Shown: positions 27,050 through 36,658, counted from the stretch's first letter. The stretch is 64,000 nucleotides of DNA from Roseicella sp. DB1501 (GCF_013112485.1 NZ_JABFHG010000001.1:372001-436000), one strand, 5' to 3'. Program-made: numbers and translations. Notes: generated by a model not told the origin, from the sequence alone.

Positions 27050-28022
27050 TCAGTTCGCGCTCGATCACCCCTGGGCGCTGGCGCTGCTGCCGCTGCCGCT
27101 GCTTGCCTGGCTGCTGCTGCCCGCCTATCGCCCGCCCGGGGTGGCGCTGCGCCTGCCCGCGCTCGGCCGCCTCACCGCCGGGGCCGGCGCCGCCCCGCCC
27201 GCGGCGGCGCGTCTGGGCCGCTGGCGCGCGGCGATGGCGCTGCTCGCCTGGGCCTTGCTCGTCATCGCCCTCGCCGCGCCGGTGCGCATCGAGCCGCCGC
27301 TGACGCGCGAGACCGGCGGCCGCGACGTGCTGCTCGCCCTCGACCTCTCGGGCTCGATGGCGACCGAAGACATGGCCGGGCCGGACGGCGGCAGGCTCAG
27401 CCGGCTGGACGCCGCGCGCGCGGTGCTGAAGCAGTTCGTCGCGCGGCGGAAGGACGACCGGCTCGGCCTCATCGTCTTCGGCAGCGCGGCCTTCGTGCTC
27501 GCCCCCTTCACCCGCGACCACGACGCGCTGCTCGCCCTGCTCGACGAGACCTTCCCGCGCATGGCCGGGCCGCAGACGATGCTCGGCGACGCCATCGGCC
27601 TCGCCGCGCAGAGCTTCGAGCGCGCGCAGGTGTCCGGGCGGCTGCTGGTGCTGCTCACCGATGGCAACGACACCGGCAGCCGCGTGCCGCCGGCCCGCGC
27701 CGCGGCGATCGCCGCCGGGTTCGGGGTGAAGATCGACGCGGTCTCGCTCGGCGATCCGGCGGCGGCGGGCGAGACCGCGCTCGACCTCGCGGCGCTGGAC
27801 GCGATCGCGGCGGCCACCCACGGCGCGCATCTGCATGCCGATGATCCGGCGGCGCTGGCCGAGGCCTACCGGCAGATCGACGCCATGGAGCCGACGCCGG
27901 CCCAGGCCGTCTCCTGGCGGCCGCGCAGCCCGCTCTTCGCCTGGCCACTCGGCGGCTTCGCCGGGCTGGCCGTGCTGCTGCTCGGTCCCGGCCTCGCCCC
28001 CGCGGGGCGGCGGGCGGCATGA
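27033..28022 (+). CDS. VWA-domain membrane protein (BatA-like)
   Basis: A 329-aa inner-membrane protein with N-terminal membrane spans (ALALLPLPLLAWLLLPAY and MALLAWALLVIALAAPV), a VWA domain with an intact MIDAS site (LLALDLSGSM about residue 103; TDGNDTGS), and a C-terminal membrane helix before the stop. ATG 27033 gives the short family N-terminus (MTLGSDQFALDHPWAL) and overlaps DUF4381 by 17 bp. It is the MoxR client/adaptor-type component; metal-dependent protein binding is expected from the MIDAS. Confidence 0.9.
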   Translation: MTLGSDQFALDHPWALALLPLPLLAWLLLPAYRPPGVALRLPALGRLTAGAGAAPPAAARLGRWRAAMALLAWALLVIALAAPVRIEPPLTRETGGRDVLLALDLSGSMATEDMAGPDGGRLSRLDAARAVLKQFVARRKDDRLGLIVFGSAAFVLAPFTRDHDALLALLDETFPRMAGPQTMLGDAIGLAAQSFERAQVSGRLLVLLTDGNDTGSRVPPARAAAIAAGFGVKIDAVSLGDPAAAGETALDLAALDAIAAATHGAHLHADDPAALAEAYRQIDAMEPTPAQAVSWRPRSPLFAWPLGGFAGLAVLLLGPGLAPAGRRAA

Positions 28023-29545
28023 GCGCGCTGCTCGCCGCCTTCCATTTCCTTCGCCCCTGGTGGCTGCTGCTGGCGCTGGCCGGGCCGGCGGCGCTGTGGC
28101 TCGAGCGGGCCAGCCGGCGCGCGGCGGGCGGCTGGCGCGGCGTGGTGGCGCCGCATCTGCTCCGGGCGCTGCTGGTCGCCGATGGCGCGCGGCCGCGCCT
28201 CCGCCCGGCGACCGTCGCACTGCTGCTCTTCCCCGTGCTGGCCCTCGCTCTCGCCGGCCCGACCTGGCGGCGCGAGCCAAGCCCCTTCGTCGCCGACAGC
28301 GCGCGGTTGGTGGTGGCCCTCGATCTCTCCCGCGCCGCCGAGCCCGCGCTCGCCGCCGGGAAGCGCAAGGTGCGCGACCTGCTGATCGCCCGCGCCGGGA
28401 CGCGCATCGGCCTTCTCGCCTATGCCGGCACCGCGCATCCGGCGCTGCCGCCGACCGACGATCCGCGGCTGGTGGAGAGCTATCTCGACGCGCTCTCGCC
28501 CCAGGTGATGCCGCGCGACGGCACGGCCGCGGGCGCCGCCCTCCGGGCCGCGCTGGCGATGCTCGGCGACGCGCCGGGCGGCGCGGGCACGGTGGTCTTC
28601 GTCACGCCCGGCGTGCCGGCGACCGAGGCGGCGGCGTTCCGGGCCGCGGCGGCGGAGGCAGGGCCGCATGCGGTGGTGGTGCTGGCGACCGGTCCCGGCC
28701 CCCTCGCCGGCGCGCCAGGCGCCCGGCTGGTCGCGGCCACGCCCAACGGCGCCGATGTCGCGCGGGTCGCGGGCCTCGCCCTCAGCCACTTCGCCGCCGC
28801 GCGGGCCGAAGACCCGACCCAGCGCTGGCAGGATATGGGCCCCTGGGTGGCGCTGCTCGCCGCGCCCCTGGCGCTGCTCTTCGCCCGCCGCGGCTTCCTG
28901 GCAATGGCGCTGCTGCTGCTGCTGCTCGGCGCGGCGCCGGCGATGGCAGCCGATGGCGATCTCGGCTGGTTCTGGCGGCTCTGGCTGACCCCCGACCAGC
29001 GGGCACAGCTGCTGCTCGACCGCGGCGAGCCGGCGCGCGCCGCGGGGTTGTTCACCGACCCGGTGCGGCGCGGCGTTGCCCTCTACCAGGCCGGCGACTA
29101 CCAGGGCGCGGCCACCGCCTTCGCCCAGGCGGGCACGGCCATGGCGGCCTACGACCTCGGCAATGCCCATATGATGCTGCCGCGCGACTGGGAGGCGGCG
29201 ATCGCCGCCTATGACCGCGCGCTGGCGCTGCAGCCCGACTTTTCGGCCGCCCGCGCGAACCGCGAACTGGCCCAGGCCTTCCTGCGTGTCTGGCAGGCCG
29301 CCTCGGCGGATCGCGCCGCCAACCAGACCGACGACCCCGGCGCCCGGCCGCCCGATCCGAGCCAGCTGGTGGCCGACCAGCCGCCGCAGCCCCCGGGGCA
29401 GCAGCCGCAGCAGCCGGGCGATACGCCCGGCCAGGGCCTCTCGGATGGCGAGATCCAGGCGATGTGGATGCGCCGCGTCGGCGGCACCCCGGCCGATTTC
29501 CTGCGCCTGCGCTTCGCCCGCCAGGCGGCGGGCGGCGCGCCGTGA
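28019..29545 (+). CDS. VWA-TPR membrane protein (BatB/BatC fusion)
   Basis: A 508-aa protein joining a VWA domain to TPR repeats. N-terminal membrane spans (about residues 10-28 and 60-80) precede a degenerate VWA: the MIDAS DxSxS is VALDLSRAA, so metal binding is doubtful. After a membrane segment (FLAMALLLLLLGAAPAMA) comes a periplasmic TPR part (GVALYQAGDYQGAATAFAQA, NAHMMLPRDWEAAIAAYDRA), then a Pro/Gln-rich low-complexity linker and GEIQAMWMRRVGGTPADFL. It overlaps BatA by 4 bp and BatD by 4 bp. Confidence 0.88.
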   Translation: MSALLAAFHFLRPWWLLLALAGPAALWLERASRRAAGGWRGVVAPHLLRALLVADGARPRLRPATVALLLFPVLALALAGPTWRREPSPFVADSARLVVALDLSRAAEPALAAGKRKVRDLLIARAGTRIGLLAYAGTAHPALPPTDDPRLVESYLDALSPQVMPRDGTAAGAALRAALAMLGDAPGGAGTVVFVTPGVPATEAAAFRAAAAEAGPHAVVVLATGPGPLAGAPGARLVAATPNGADVARVAGLALSHFAAARAEDPTQRWQDMGPWVALLAAPLALLFARRGFLAMALLLLLLGAAPAMAADGDLGWFWRLWLTPDQRAQLLLDRGEPARAAGLFTDPVRRGVALYQAGDYQGAATAFAQAGTAMAAYDLGNAHMMLPRDWEAAIAAYDRALALQPDFSAARANRELAQAFLRVWQAASADRAANQTDDPGARPPDPSQLVADQPPQPPGQQPQQPGDTPGQGLSDGEIQAMWMRRVGGTPADFLRLRFARQAAGGAP

Positions 29546-30840
29546 GGCGCCTCGCCCTGCTGCTGCCGCTGCTCGGCCCGCCGGCGGCGATGGCGCAGGA
29601 GCAGCCGGAGCTGCTGCTGCGGCTCACCCTCTCGCCGCAGCAGCCCGTGGCGGTGAAGCAGCGGGTGACGGTGACGCTGACGGCGCTGACGCCAGTGCGC
29701 TTCATCGACCCGCCGCGCTGGCCCGATCTCGTCATCGCCAGCGGCCGTGCCGTGGTGCTGCCCGAGGCCGATACCGTGCCGGGAACCGAGCGGGTCGGCG
29801 GCGCGAGCTATGCGGCGCTGCAACGCAGCTACGCGCTGTTCCCGGCGAGCCCCGGCGAGATCGTGCTGGCGCCGGTGGAGATGCGCCTGCGCGTGGGCGG
29901 CGCCGCAGGCCAGCCCGTCGAGGCGAGTGCCGCCACCGCGCCGGCGCGCCTCACCGCGCGACTGCCGCCCGGCATCGGCGATGTCGGGCGCCTCGTCGTC
30001 TCGCCCGACTTCCGGCTGGAGAGCTCGACCGAGGGCGCCGAGGGCACGGTGCGCGTCGGCCAGGCGGTGACGCGCCGGCTGCGCATGGCGGCCGAGGACA
30101 GCACCGCCATGCTGCTGCCGCCGGCCCCCTGGGGCGAGCCCGCGAGGCTGCGCGTCTATGCCGATCCGCCGGTGCTGCAGGATCGCACCGAACGCGGCAC
30201 CCTGCATGCCGAGCGGCGCGAGAGCGCGGCCTATGTGCCGCAGCAGCCGGGCCCGGTCGAGTTGCCGGGCTTCGCCGTGCAATGGTTCGACCCCCGCCGC
30301 GGCACCCTGCAGAGCCTGGCGGTGCCGCCGGTTCGCTTCACCGCATTGCCCGCCGCCGAGGTCGTCGCCCCGGCGGGGCGGCGCTCCCCGGCGCTCCTGG
30401 CCGCGCTCGCAGCGGGGCTGCTGGCCATCGGCGCGCTCGGCTGGTGGCTGGCCCGGCGACGCGCCCGCCGCCTGCCCTCGCCGCTCGCCGCCCTCGCCCT
30501 CGCCTGCCGGGCCGATGACGGGCAGGCGGCCATGACGGCGCTCTACCGCTGGGCGGAGGCCCATTCGGCGCGCGGCGAGGAGCGGGGCGTGGCGAGCCTG
30601 GCCGAGCGCGCGGGCGTGCCCGCGCTGGCGACCGAGGCGACCGCGCTCGAGGCGAGGCTCTATGGCGGCGCCCCCGGCCCGACCTGGCGTGGCGAGCCGC
30701 TGCTCGCCGCGGCCCGGCAGGCGGAGCGACGGCTGCGCCATCCCGCGCGGGCCGGCGGGACGAAGGCCGCGCTGCCGCCGCTCAACCCTTCGGGCGCCGC
30801 ATCCGCGCCGCGGCTGACCGAACCACGCTGGGCGCGATAG
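29542..30840 (+). CDS. BatD-like protein of the MoxR module
   Basis: A 432-aa exported membrane protein. I use GTG 29542, which overlaps the previous stop (GTGA) and gives a signal peptide RRLALLLPLLGPPAAMAQ; the upstream ATG at 29464 would only extend into the VWA-TPR gene. Beta-rich BatD domains follow (ELLLRLTLSPQQPVAVKQRV, FALQRSY-like strands, RVGQAVTRRLRM), then a C-terminal membrane helix (LLAALAAGLLAIGALGWWLA, about residues 292-311) and a cytoplasmic tail. It completes the MoxR-VWA membrane machine. Confidence 0.85.
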   Translation: MRRLALLLPLLGPPAAMAQEQPELLLRLTLSPQQPVAVKQRVTVTLTALTPVRFIDPPRWPDLVIASGRAVVLPEADTVPGTERVGGASYAALQRSYALFPASPGEIVLAPVEMRLRVGGAAGQPVEASAATAPARLTARLPPGIGDVGRLVVSPDFRLESSTEGAEGTVRVGQAVTRRLRMAAEDSTAMLLPPAPWGEPARLRVYADPPVLQDRTERGTLHAERRESAAYVPQQPGPVELPGFAVQWFDPRRGTLQSLAVPPVRFTALPAAEVVAPAGRRSPALLAALAAGLLAIGALGWWLARRRARRLPSPLAALALACRADDGQAAMTALYRWAEAHSARGEERGVASLAERAGVPALATEATALEARLYGGAPGPTWRGEPLLAAARQAERRLRHPARAGGTKAALPPLNPSGAASAPRLTEPRWAR

Positions 30841-30856
30841 CAAGCAGGAGGATCGC

Positions 30857-31864
30857 ATGTCGCCTATCTCCACCCTGCCCCGCCGGAGCCTTGCCGGGCT
30901 GCTGCTCGCTGCGGCGGCCACGGCCCCGGCCCAGGTCCACGCGCAGGCGCAGGCGGATCCGCTGCCTTCCTGGCGCGACGGCGAGGCCAGGCGGGCGATC
31001 CTCGACTTCCTGCGCGCGGTGACGACGGAGGGCGGCCGCGAGTACCGGCCGCCGGAGGAGCGCCTCGCCGTGTTCGACAATGACGGGACGCTCTGGGTGG
31101 AGCAGCCGATCTACACCCAGGTCGTCTTCGCCTTCGACCGCCTGCGCGCCATGGCGCCGCAGCACCCGGACTGGGCGAGCCGCGAGCCCTTCCGCGCGGC
31201 GATCTCCGGGGACAAGGCGGCCCTCGCCGCGGCCGGCGAGAAGGCGATCGTCGAGATCATCGCCGCGACGCATACCGGCATGACGCCGGAAGCCTTCCGC
31301 CAGACCGCGCTGGACTGGCTGGCGACCGCCCGCCACCCGCGCTTCGACCGGCCCTACACCGAATGCATCTACCAGCCGATGCTGGAGGTGATGCGGCTGT
31401 TCCGGGCGCAGGGCTTCCGCACCTGCATCGTCTCCGGCGGCACCACCGAGTTCATGCGCCCCTGGGCCGAGCGGGTCTATGGCGTGCCGCCGGGGCAGGT
31501 GGTCGGCACCACCTTCAAGCTCCGCTACGAGCTGCAGCGGAACCGGGGCGAGCTGCTGACCCTGCCGGAGATCGACGCGGTCGATGACGGGCCGGGCAAG
31601 CCCGTGGGCATCTCGCGCTTCATCGGCCAGCGGCCCCTCGCCGCCTTCGGCAATTCCGATGGCGATTACGAGATGCTGCAATACACGACCACGGGCGATG
31701 GCCGGCGCCTCGGCATGATCGTGCACCACGATGATGCCGAGCGCGAATTCGCTTACGACCGGCTCTCGCCCATCGGCCGGCTCGACCGCGCGCTGCGCGA
31801 TGCGCCGGCGGCGGGCTGGCAGTTGATCTCGATGCGGCAGGATTGGGGGCAGGTGCTTCCGTGA
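30857..31864 (+). CDS. Exported HAD-superfamily phosphatase
   Basis: A 335-aa phosphatase with a signal peptide (RRSLAGLLLAAAATAPAQVHAQ). HAD motif I is FDNDGTLW (D74 nucleophile, D76), motif II is IVSGGTTEF, and motif IV is FGNSDGDYEM. The long cap between I and II resembles phosphoserine-phosphatase-like proteins. AGGAGG lies 7 bp before the ATG. It ends the plus-strand run, 16 bp after BatD, followed by a strong hairpin. Export of a HAD enzyme with a sulfatase suggests release of phosphate and sulfate from the same outside substrates (inference). Confidence 0.88.
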   Translation: MSPISTLPRRSLAGLLLAAAATAPAQVHAQAQADPLPSWRDGEARRAILDFLRAVTTEGGREYRPPEERLAVFDNDGTLWVEQPIYTQVVFAFDRLRAMAPQHPDWASREPFRAAISGDKAALAAAGEKAIVEIIAATHTGMTPEAFRQTALDWLATARHPRFDRPYTECIYQPMLEVMRLFRAQGFRTCIVSGGTTEFMRPWAERVYGVPPGQVVGTTFKLRYELQRNRGELLTLPEIDAVDDGPGKPVGISRFIGQRPLAAFGNSDGDYEMLQYTTTGDGRRLGMIVHHDDAEREFAYDRLSPIGRLDRALRDAPAAGWQLISMRQDWGQVLP

Positions 31865-31886
31865 CGGCCGGCGGCGATTCATGACA

Positions 31887-31918
31887 GCGGCCGTTGATGG
31901 GGTGCCATCAACGGCCGC
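31887..31918. terminator. Bidirectional hairpin between HAD phosphatase and sulfatase 2
   Basis: A perfect 14-bp stem, GCGGCCGTTGATGG / CCATCAACGGCCGC, with a 4-nt loop GGTG, lies between the converging stops at 31864 and 31952. No long T-run is seen, but position and stem strength support transcription termination in both directions. Confidence 0.8.
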
Positions 31919-31951
31919 CGCAATCGCCGTGTCGCCGGCAGGGATGCGCCG

Positions 31952-33571
31952 TCAGTCGCCGCCGCCGGATGCCGCGCTTTCCATCTGCTGTATCACGCGG
32001 TCCAGGTTGAAGCTGTCCGGCTTCTGCCGCAGCGGGAAATCGCGGAAGGTCTGGAGGAACTGCCCCGCCATGGCCTGGGCCGGCACCAGCAGGAAGACGC
32101 GGCGGATCAGCCAGTCATTATAGGTGTTGCTGCTGTCATCGGCCCGCTCATAGGGGTCCATGCGCAGGTCGAAGAGCTTCGGCACCCGCAGATCGACGAA
32201 GGGCTCGCGCCACACGCCGAAGCCGACGCCCCTGTTCTCCATGAACACGACCTTCCAGCGCTCGTAGCGCATGGCGACGAGCTGGGTGTCGTCGTTGAAG
32301 TAGAAGAATTCCTTGCGCGGACCCTCCTGGGTCTGGCCGGTCAGCAGCGGCAGCTGGTTGTAGCCGTCCAGATGCACCTTGTAGGTCCGGCCACCCACGG
32401 CGAAGCCGGCTTTCAGCTTGTCCTTGATGTCGGTGTCGCCGGCCGCGGCGACCAGGGTGGGGAACCAGTCCATCCCGGCGAAGAGCTGGTTGGTGACGCC
32501 GGACTGGATCTTGCCGGGCCAGCGGATCGCCGCCGGCACGCGATAGGCGCCTTCCCAATTCGAATTCTTCTCGCTCCGAAAGGGGGTGACGGCCGCATCC
32601 GGCCAGGCATTGAAATGCGGGCCGTTATCGGTCGAGTAGACGAGGATGGTGTTGTCGGCGATGCCGAGGTCGTCGATCTTCTTCAGGATCTTCCCGACCC
32701 AGTCGTCATGCTGCAGCATGCCGTCGGCATATTCGTTCAGCCCGGATCTTCCCCGCCACGCTTCCGGCACATGCGTATAGAGGTGCATGCGCGTGGCATT
32801 CAGCCAGACGAACATCGGCTTGCCGGCCGCGTGCTGGCGATCCATGAAGTCCAGGCCGGCGACGAGGAACTCGTCATCGACCGTTTCCATGCGCTTCTTG
32901 TTGAGCGGTCCGGTATTCTCGATGCGCCCGTCCGCCCAGCTCTTGATCACGCCCCGCGGGCCGAAGCGACGGCGGAATTCGGGATTCTGCGGATAGTCGG
33001 GATTCTCGGGCTCCTCCTCGGCGTTCAGGTGGTAGAGATTGCCGAAGAACTCGTCGAAGCCATGCGCGGTCGGCAGGTGCTCGTCGCGGTCGCCGAGATG
33101 GTTCTTGCCGAACTGGCCGGTCGCGTAGCCCATGCCCTTCAGGACGGTGGCGATGGTCGGATCCTCGGCTTGCATGCCGGCCTTCGCGCCAGGAAGCCCG
33201 ACCTTCGACAGGCCGGTGCGCAAGGTGCACTGGCCGGTGATGAAGGTGGAGCGGCCCGCGGTGCAGGATTGCTCGGCATAGTAGTCGGTGAAGGTCATGC
33301 CTTCGTTGTGGACGCGGTCGATATTGGGCGTGCGGAAGCCCATCAGGCCGCGCGTATAGTAGCTGATGTTCGACTGGCCGACGTCATCGCCGAAGATGAC
33401 CACGATGTTCGGCTTCCGATCGCCCGATGCCGACGCCGTGCCCTGCGCGGATGGCGCGGGCCGAGCCGCCGGCTGCTGCGATTGGGCGAGCGTCGGCCCG
33501 GCGAAGGCGGGTGCTGCGACGCCGGCGATGCTGCCGAGCAGCATGCTGCGGCGGTTCGGTGCCTGACTCAT
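31952..33571 (-). CDS. Exported type-I sulfatase 2 (arylsulfatase family)
   Basis: Paralogue of sulfatase 1 with the same length (539 aa) and the same key positions: a Tat-like leader (NRRSMLLGSIAGVAAPAF), metal aspartates D62/D63 (FGDDVG), target cysteine C103 in CTAGR, and STDNGPHFN. Long identical runs such as DEFFGNLYHLNAEEEPE show recent or conserved duplication. ATG 33571 has a GGAGGGG ribosome site. It converges on the sulfatase-1 operon and lacks the barrel/MoxR partners, so it may be separately regulated. FGE activation must come from the gene at 37834-38823 or an FGE elsewhere in the genome. Confidence 0.93.
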   Translation of the reverse strand: MSQAPNRRSMLLGSIAGVAAPAFAGPTLAQSQQPAARPAPSAQGTASASGDRKPNIVVIFGDDVGQSNISYYTRGLMGFRTPNIDRVHNEGMTFTDYYAEQSCTAGRSTFITGQCTLRTGLSKVGLPGAKAGMQAEDPTIATVLKGMGYATGQFGKNHLGDRDEHLPTAHGFDEFFGNLYHLNAEEEPENPDYPQNPEFRRRFGPRGVIKSWADGRIENTGPLNKKRMETVDDEFLVAGLDFMDRQHAAGKPMFVWLNATRMHLYTHVPEAWRGRSGLNEYADGMLQHDDWVGKILKKIDDLGIADNTILVYSTDNGPHFNAWPDAAVTPFRSEKNSNWEGAYRVPAAIRWPGKIQSGVTNQLFAGMDWFPTLVAAAGDTDIKDKLKAGFAVGGRTYKVHLDGYNQLPLLTGQTQEGPRKEFFYFNDDTQLVAMRYERWKVVFMENRGVGFGVWREPFVDLRVPKLFDLRMDPYERADDSSNTYNDWLIRRVFLLVPAQAMAGQFLQTFRDFPLRQKPDSFNLDRVIQQMESAASGGGD

Positions 33572-33927
33572 CCGGTTCCCCTCCATCACTCCGCGTCCGC
33601 GATCCTGCGACGCGGCGTCCGTCGACGCGCTTCGGTGCGGCGCGATGCTCCATGCCGCCGTTCGGAACGCTCGGCCGATTGCGGGAGAGGCGGCCGGCGG
33701 GCGCTCGGTCGGGGCGTCTTCCGCCACGCGACCGAGACGGGAAGCGAGGCCGCTGCCGCTCCTGGCCGGAAAGCCGGATCCATGTCCTCATCCCCGCAAT
33801 CCGTCGCTGCGGAAATTCTATTTGTGCCGCGTGAGTGCCGGTATGAGGTGACGACCCCAGGCGATGCGCTTCGTCACCCCGGGGAGCCATGGGCTGGCAT
33901 GGAGTGCAGGCTGTTCTCGAGGGCCGG
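33572..33927. other. Intergenic region, no gene seen
   Basis: This 356-bp stretch lies upstream of sulfatase 2 and downstream of the response-regulator gene, both on the minus strand. I see no credible coding frame. It should hold the sulfatase 2 promoter; part of it (about 33800-33850) is less GC-rich, but I cannot assign boxes with confidence. Confidence 0.4.
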
Positions 33928-34587
33928 CTACCGATCCGGCCGTCCCGGCCCTGCGAAGGTGATGTTGTTCCGCTCGGCGAAGCGCACGACATCCAGCACG
34001 CTATGCGCGTGGATCTTCCGCATCAGCGAGGCGCGATGCGATTCCACCGTCTTGAAGCTGATGCCGAGCCGGTGCGCGATCTCCTTGTTGGCGAGGCCTT
34101 CGCAGATCGCCTGCGCCACCTCCCGCTCCCGCAGGGTAAGCGGCTCCTGCTCGGCGAGCTTGGTGCCGGCGCCGCGCAGATACTCATCGAGTATATGGAC
34201 AGACGCGGACGGGTTGAGGAACGGCTTTCCGGCCGCCAGCGCTTCGACGGCGGCCATGATCAAGCGGTCCGCATCGGATTTGAGCAGATAGCCCCGCGCC
34301 CCGGCAGAAAACACTTCCCGGATGAGTTCCTCGCTGTCTACCATGGTGAAGATCAGGACTGCGCTCTTCGGGCTGACCTGCCTGAGGTGGCGGGTTGCGT
34401 CCAATCCGTTCATCTTCGGCATGGCAATGTCGATGATGACGACATCCGGCTGCAGGTCACGTGCCAGTTCTATGCCGGCTCGTCCGTCAGCCGCTTCGCC
34501 GACGACGGTCCAATCCGCCCGTGTCTCGAGCATCGCGCGCAGGCCGCGCCGGACCACGCCATGATCATCGAGGATCAGGATATTCAC
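33928..34587 (-). CDS. NarL/FixJ-family response regulator
   Basis: Two-component transcription regulator with receiver and LuxR-type HTH domains. From GTG 34587 it is 219 aa: acidic pair D7/D8, phosphoacceptor D53 (VIIDIAMPKMNG), K103 (YLLKSDAD), and the C-terminal HTH LTLREREVAQAICEGLANKE, then IAHRLGISFKTVESHRASLM. The sequence before GTG includes GGAGG 10 bp upstream; a TTG one codon earlier has 7-bp spacing and is an alternative start, while the distant ATG at 34626 would place this ribosome site inside the gene. It is divergent from its likely kinase (274-bp gap) and could control the nearby sulfatase genes. Confidence 0.9.
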   Translation of the reverse strand: MNILILDDHGVVRRGLRAMLETRADWTVVGEAADGRAGIELARDLQPDVVIIDIAMPKMNGLDATRHLRQVSPKSAVLIFTMVDSEELIREVFSAGARGYLLKSDADRLIMAAVEALAAGKPFLNPSASVHILDEYLRGAGTKLAEQEPLTLREREVAQAICEGLANKEIAHRLGISFKTVESHRASLMRKIHAHSVLDVVRFAERNNITFAGPGRPDR

Positions 34588-34861
34588 CAAGGGTTCACCT
34601 CCCCGGTCTCGGCACCGTGCATACAATCAACGCGCGAGGTGATGCAGGTCTGTCGTCAGGTAGTTTAGACGATCCGGAGGCCGGTGTTTATCGGGTCCAC
34701 ACCTGAGGCATGGCTTTTCGGGTTGCTTTTGCCCACAATGAAATAATTTGGCGGGGATTGCTTCGTGCGACTTGCCCGCACCTCGGCGAAGCCGCGGTTC
34801 GTCCAAGGCAGGCCCGCGGCGTTCTGCTCGGCCCGCAACCCCGTCGCGACAGGAGAGGAAC
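34588..34861. promoter_or_regulatory. Divergent promoter region of the two-component pair
   Basis: The 274 bp between the divergent regulator and kinase starts contain an AT-richer core (about 34700-34760). Both promoters must lie here. An AGGAGAGG ribosome site at the right edge fixes the kinase start. No operator was identified. Confidence 0.45.
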
Positions 34862-36658
34862 GTGAAGCTTCGGACTTTCCTCTTCCTGCTTACGGCAGCG
34901 ACGATGTTTCCGCTTCTGCTGTTCGCGCTCGGCGCCGCCTGGTGGGCCGCATCCGGGGAGGCCGCACGGGAGCGGATGGAACTCGCCCGCGCGGCCGTGC
35001 ATGCCGTGAATGCCGTCGAGATCTCGATCCGCGAGCGCTTCACCCTTGTTCGCGCCTTCGCGCGCAGCGTCGAGCGGCTCGGGGCCGATCGCGAGGCGAT
35101 CGCCGCGGCGGCGCGCGAGGTCCAGGCGGCGACGGGAATCCATATCATCGTGGGCACGGCCGAAGGGCGGCAAATCGTCAACACGACCGTGCCGCAGGGC
35201 GTGGAAGCCAGCCTGCCGCCCGGTCCAGGCGTCGCGCGGCGGGCGATCGCTCGCCAGGATGCCTTTCTCACGGAAGTCTATCAGCGCCCGCGCGGCAGTG
35301 GTGCGGTGGCGCTGGTCGCCATCGCCGCCCGCCCGCCCGGTTCCGATCCCTGGGGCGTCGGTGCATCCGTCGAACCCGCGCAACTCGCCGCCGTGCTGCC
35401 GGTGCCGGAGGTTCCGGGTGCCTTCGCCGCCGTCGTCGATGGTGCAGGCCGGGTTGTCGCCGCCGCACCGACGCCGGAGGGCGATGGCGCCGCCACGGAT
35501 CCCGCACGCGGCGGGACGGCATTGCCCGCCCTGCCCGCCCTCAAAACCAAGGGCGTGCGCCATGCGTCCGCCGCCGTACCCGGAACAGATTGGGGTGTGA
35601 TCGTCGGCATCCCGAAAGACGCGTCGCCCATGCCGGCGGACCGCGCGCTGCGCCTCATCTTCTGCGCCGGCATCGCCGGGCTGCTCATCGCGGCGCTGCT
35701 GGCCGCCCTTCTGTCGCGGACCTTGCTGCGCCAGGCGCAGGAGCTGGTGTCGGTGGCCGGTGCCAGGATGCCTGCGCCGGCTGCGCATTCCATGGGCCCG
35801 CGCATCAGCGAGCTTTGCCTGCTGCGAGACAGCTTGAGAGCCGCACGTTCGAGCTTCGAGGACCGGACGCAGCAGGCCGCGCGCCTCGCCATGATGGCGG
35901 AAGTCGCCGCGTGCCTCGAGGCGACGGTATCGGAACGCACGGCCGCGCTCGAGCATACCATCGGCCGCCTGCTGAATGCCGAGGATGACGAACGGCGACG
36001 GATCGCCCGGGAGATCCATGACGGAACGGCCCAGGACCTCCATGCGGCGGCCATGATGATCGGCGTGGCCCAGGCTCGCATCGCCTCCACCCAGCCGGCG
36101 GAGGCAATCGCCTCGCTCGCCGATGCGCGCGATGCCCTCGACCATGCCAGGGAGGAGTTGCGGACGCTCGCTTTCCTGCTGCAGCCGCCGCTTCTCGACG
36201 AATGCGGGTTGGCGATGGCGCTTCGGGTCTATGCGGAGGGCTTCGCGCGCCGCACCGGCCTCGCCATCACCCTGCATGCCACGACCTGGCCGGACTACAC
36301 GCCGCGGGCCGTGGAGACGGTGCTGTTCCGCGTGGCGCAGGAGGCGCTCGGCAATATCCACCGGCATGCCATGGCGCGCCATGTTGAACTCCATCTCGCC
36401 GATGCGAATGGCATGGCGGTCATGACCGTCATCGATGACGGGCGAGGCTTGCGCAGGGCCGAACGTGCAGCCGGCCCCGTGCTCGGCGTCGGCATCCCCA
36501 GCATGCGGGCCAGGCTGCGGCAACTCGGCGGGAATCTGGCGATCACCTCCGATCGCCACGGTACCAGGATCGTCGCGCAGGTGCCCCATGGCAATTTGCC
36601 GAAGACCTCCCGGCACGTCGCCGGTCGTCCCGATTTCGTAGCGAGACCGGTCGGTTAG
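34862..36658 (+). CDS. Sensor histidine kinase (HisKA_3, NarX/UhpB-like)
   Basis: A 598-aa membrane kinase. GTG 34862 follows AGGAGAGGAAC and starts just before transmembrane helix 1 (LRTFLFLLTAATMFPLLLFA); a periplasmic sensor of about 230 residues follows, then helix 2 (LIFCAGIAGLLIAALLAALL). The HisKA_3 H-box is ERRRIAREIHDGTAQDLHAA with H386, and the ATPase domain shows FRVAQEALGNIHRHA, DDGRGL and GVGIPSMRARLRQLGG. The divergent NarL-type regulator is its natural partner. The periplasmic ligand is unknown; position inside the sulfatase region suggests a sulfated or related envelope signal (inference). Confidence 0.9.
   Translation: MKLRTFLFLLTAATMFPLLLFALGAAWWAASGEAARERMELARAAVHAVNAVEISIRERFTLVRAFARSVERLGADREAIAAAAREVQAATGIHIIVGTAEGRQIVNTTVPQGVEASLPPGPGVARRAIARQDAFLTEVYQRPRGSGAVALVAIAARPPGSDPWGVGASVEPAQLAAVLPVPEVPGAFAAVVDGAGRVVAAAPTPEGDGAATDPARGGTALPALPALKTKGVRHASAAVPGTDWGVIVGIPKDASPMPADRALRLIFCAGIAGLLIAALLAALLSRTLLRQAQELVSVAGARMPAPAAHSMGPRISELCLLRDSLRAARSSFEDRTQQAARLAMMAEVAACLEATVSERTAALEHTIGRLLNAEDDERRRIAREIHDGTAQDLHAAAMMIGVAQARIASTQPAEAIASLADARDALDHAREELRTLAFLLQPPLLDECGLAMALRVYAEGFARRTGLAITLHATTWPDYTPRAVETVLFRVAQEALGNIHRHAMARHVELHLADANGMAVMTVIDDGRGLRRAERAAGPVLGVGIPSMRARLRQLGGNLAITSDRHGTRIVAQVPHGNLPKTSRHVAGRPDFVARPVG

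Noticed and set aside
36638-36656. GTAGCGAGACC near the end of the kinase gene, like the 12-mer before the Rieske and MFS genes
   Set aside because: It is inside coding sequence and matches only partly; most likely chance.
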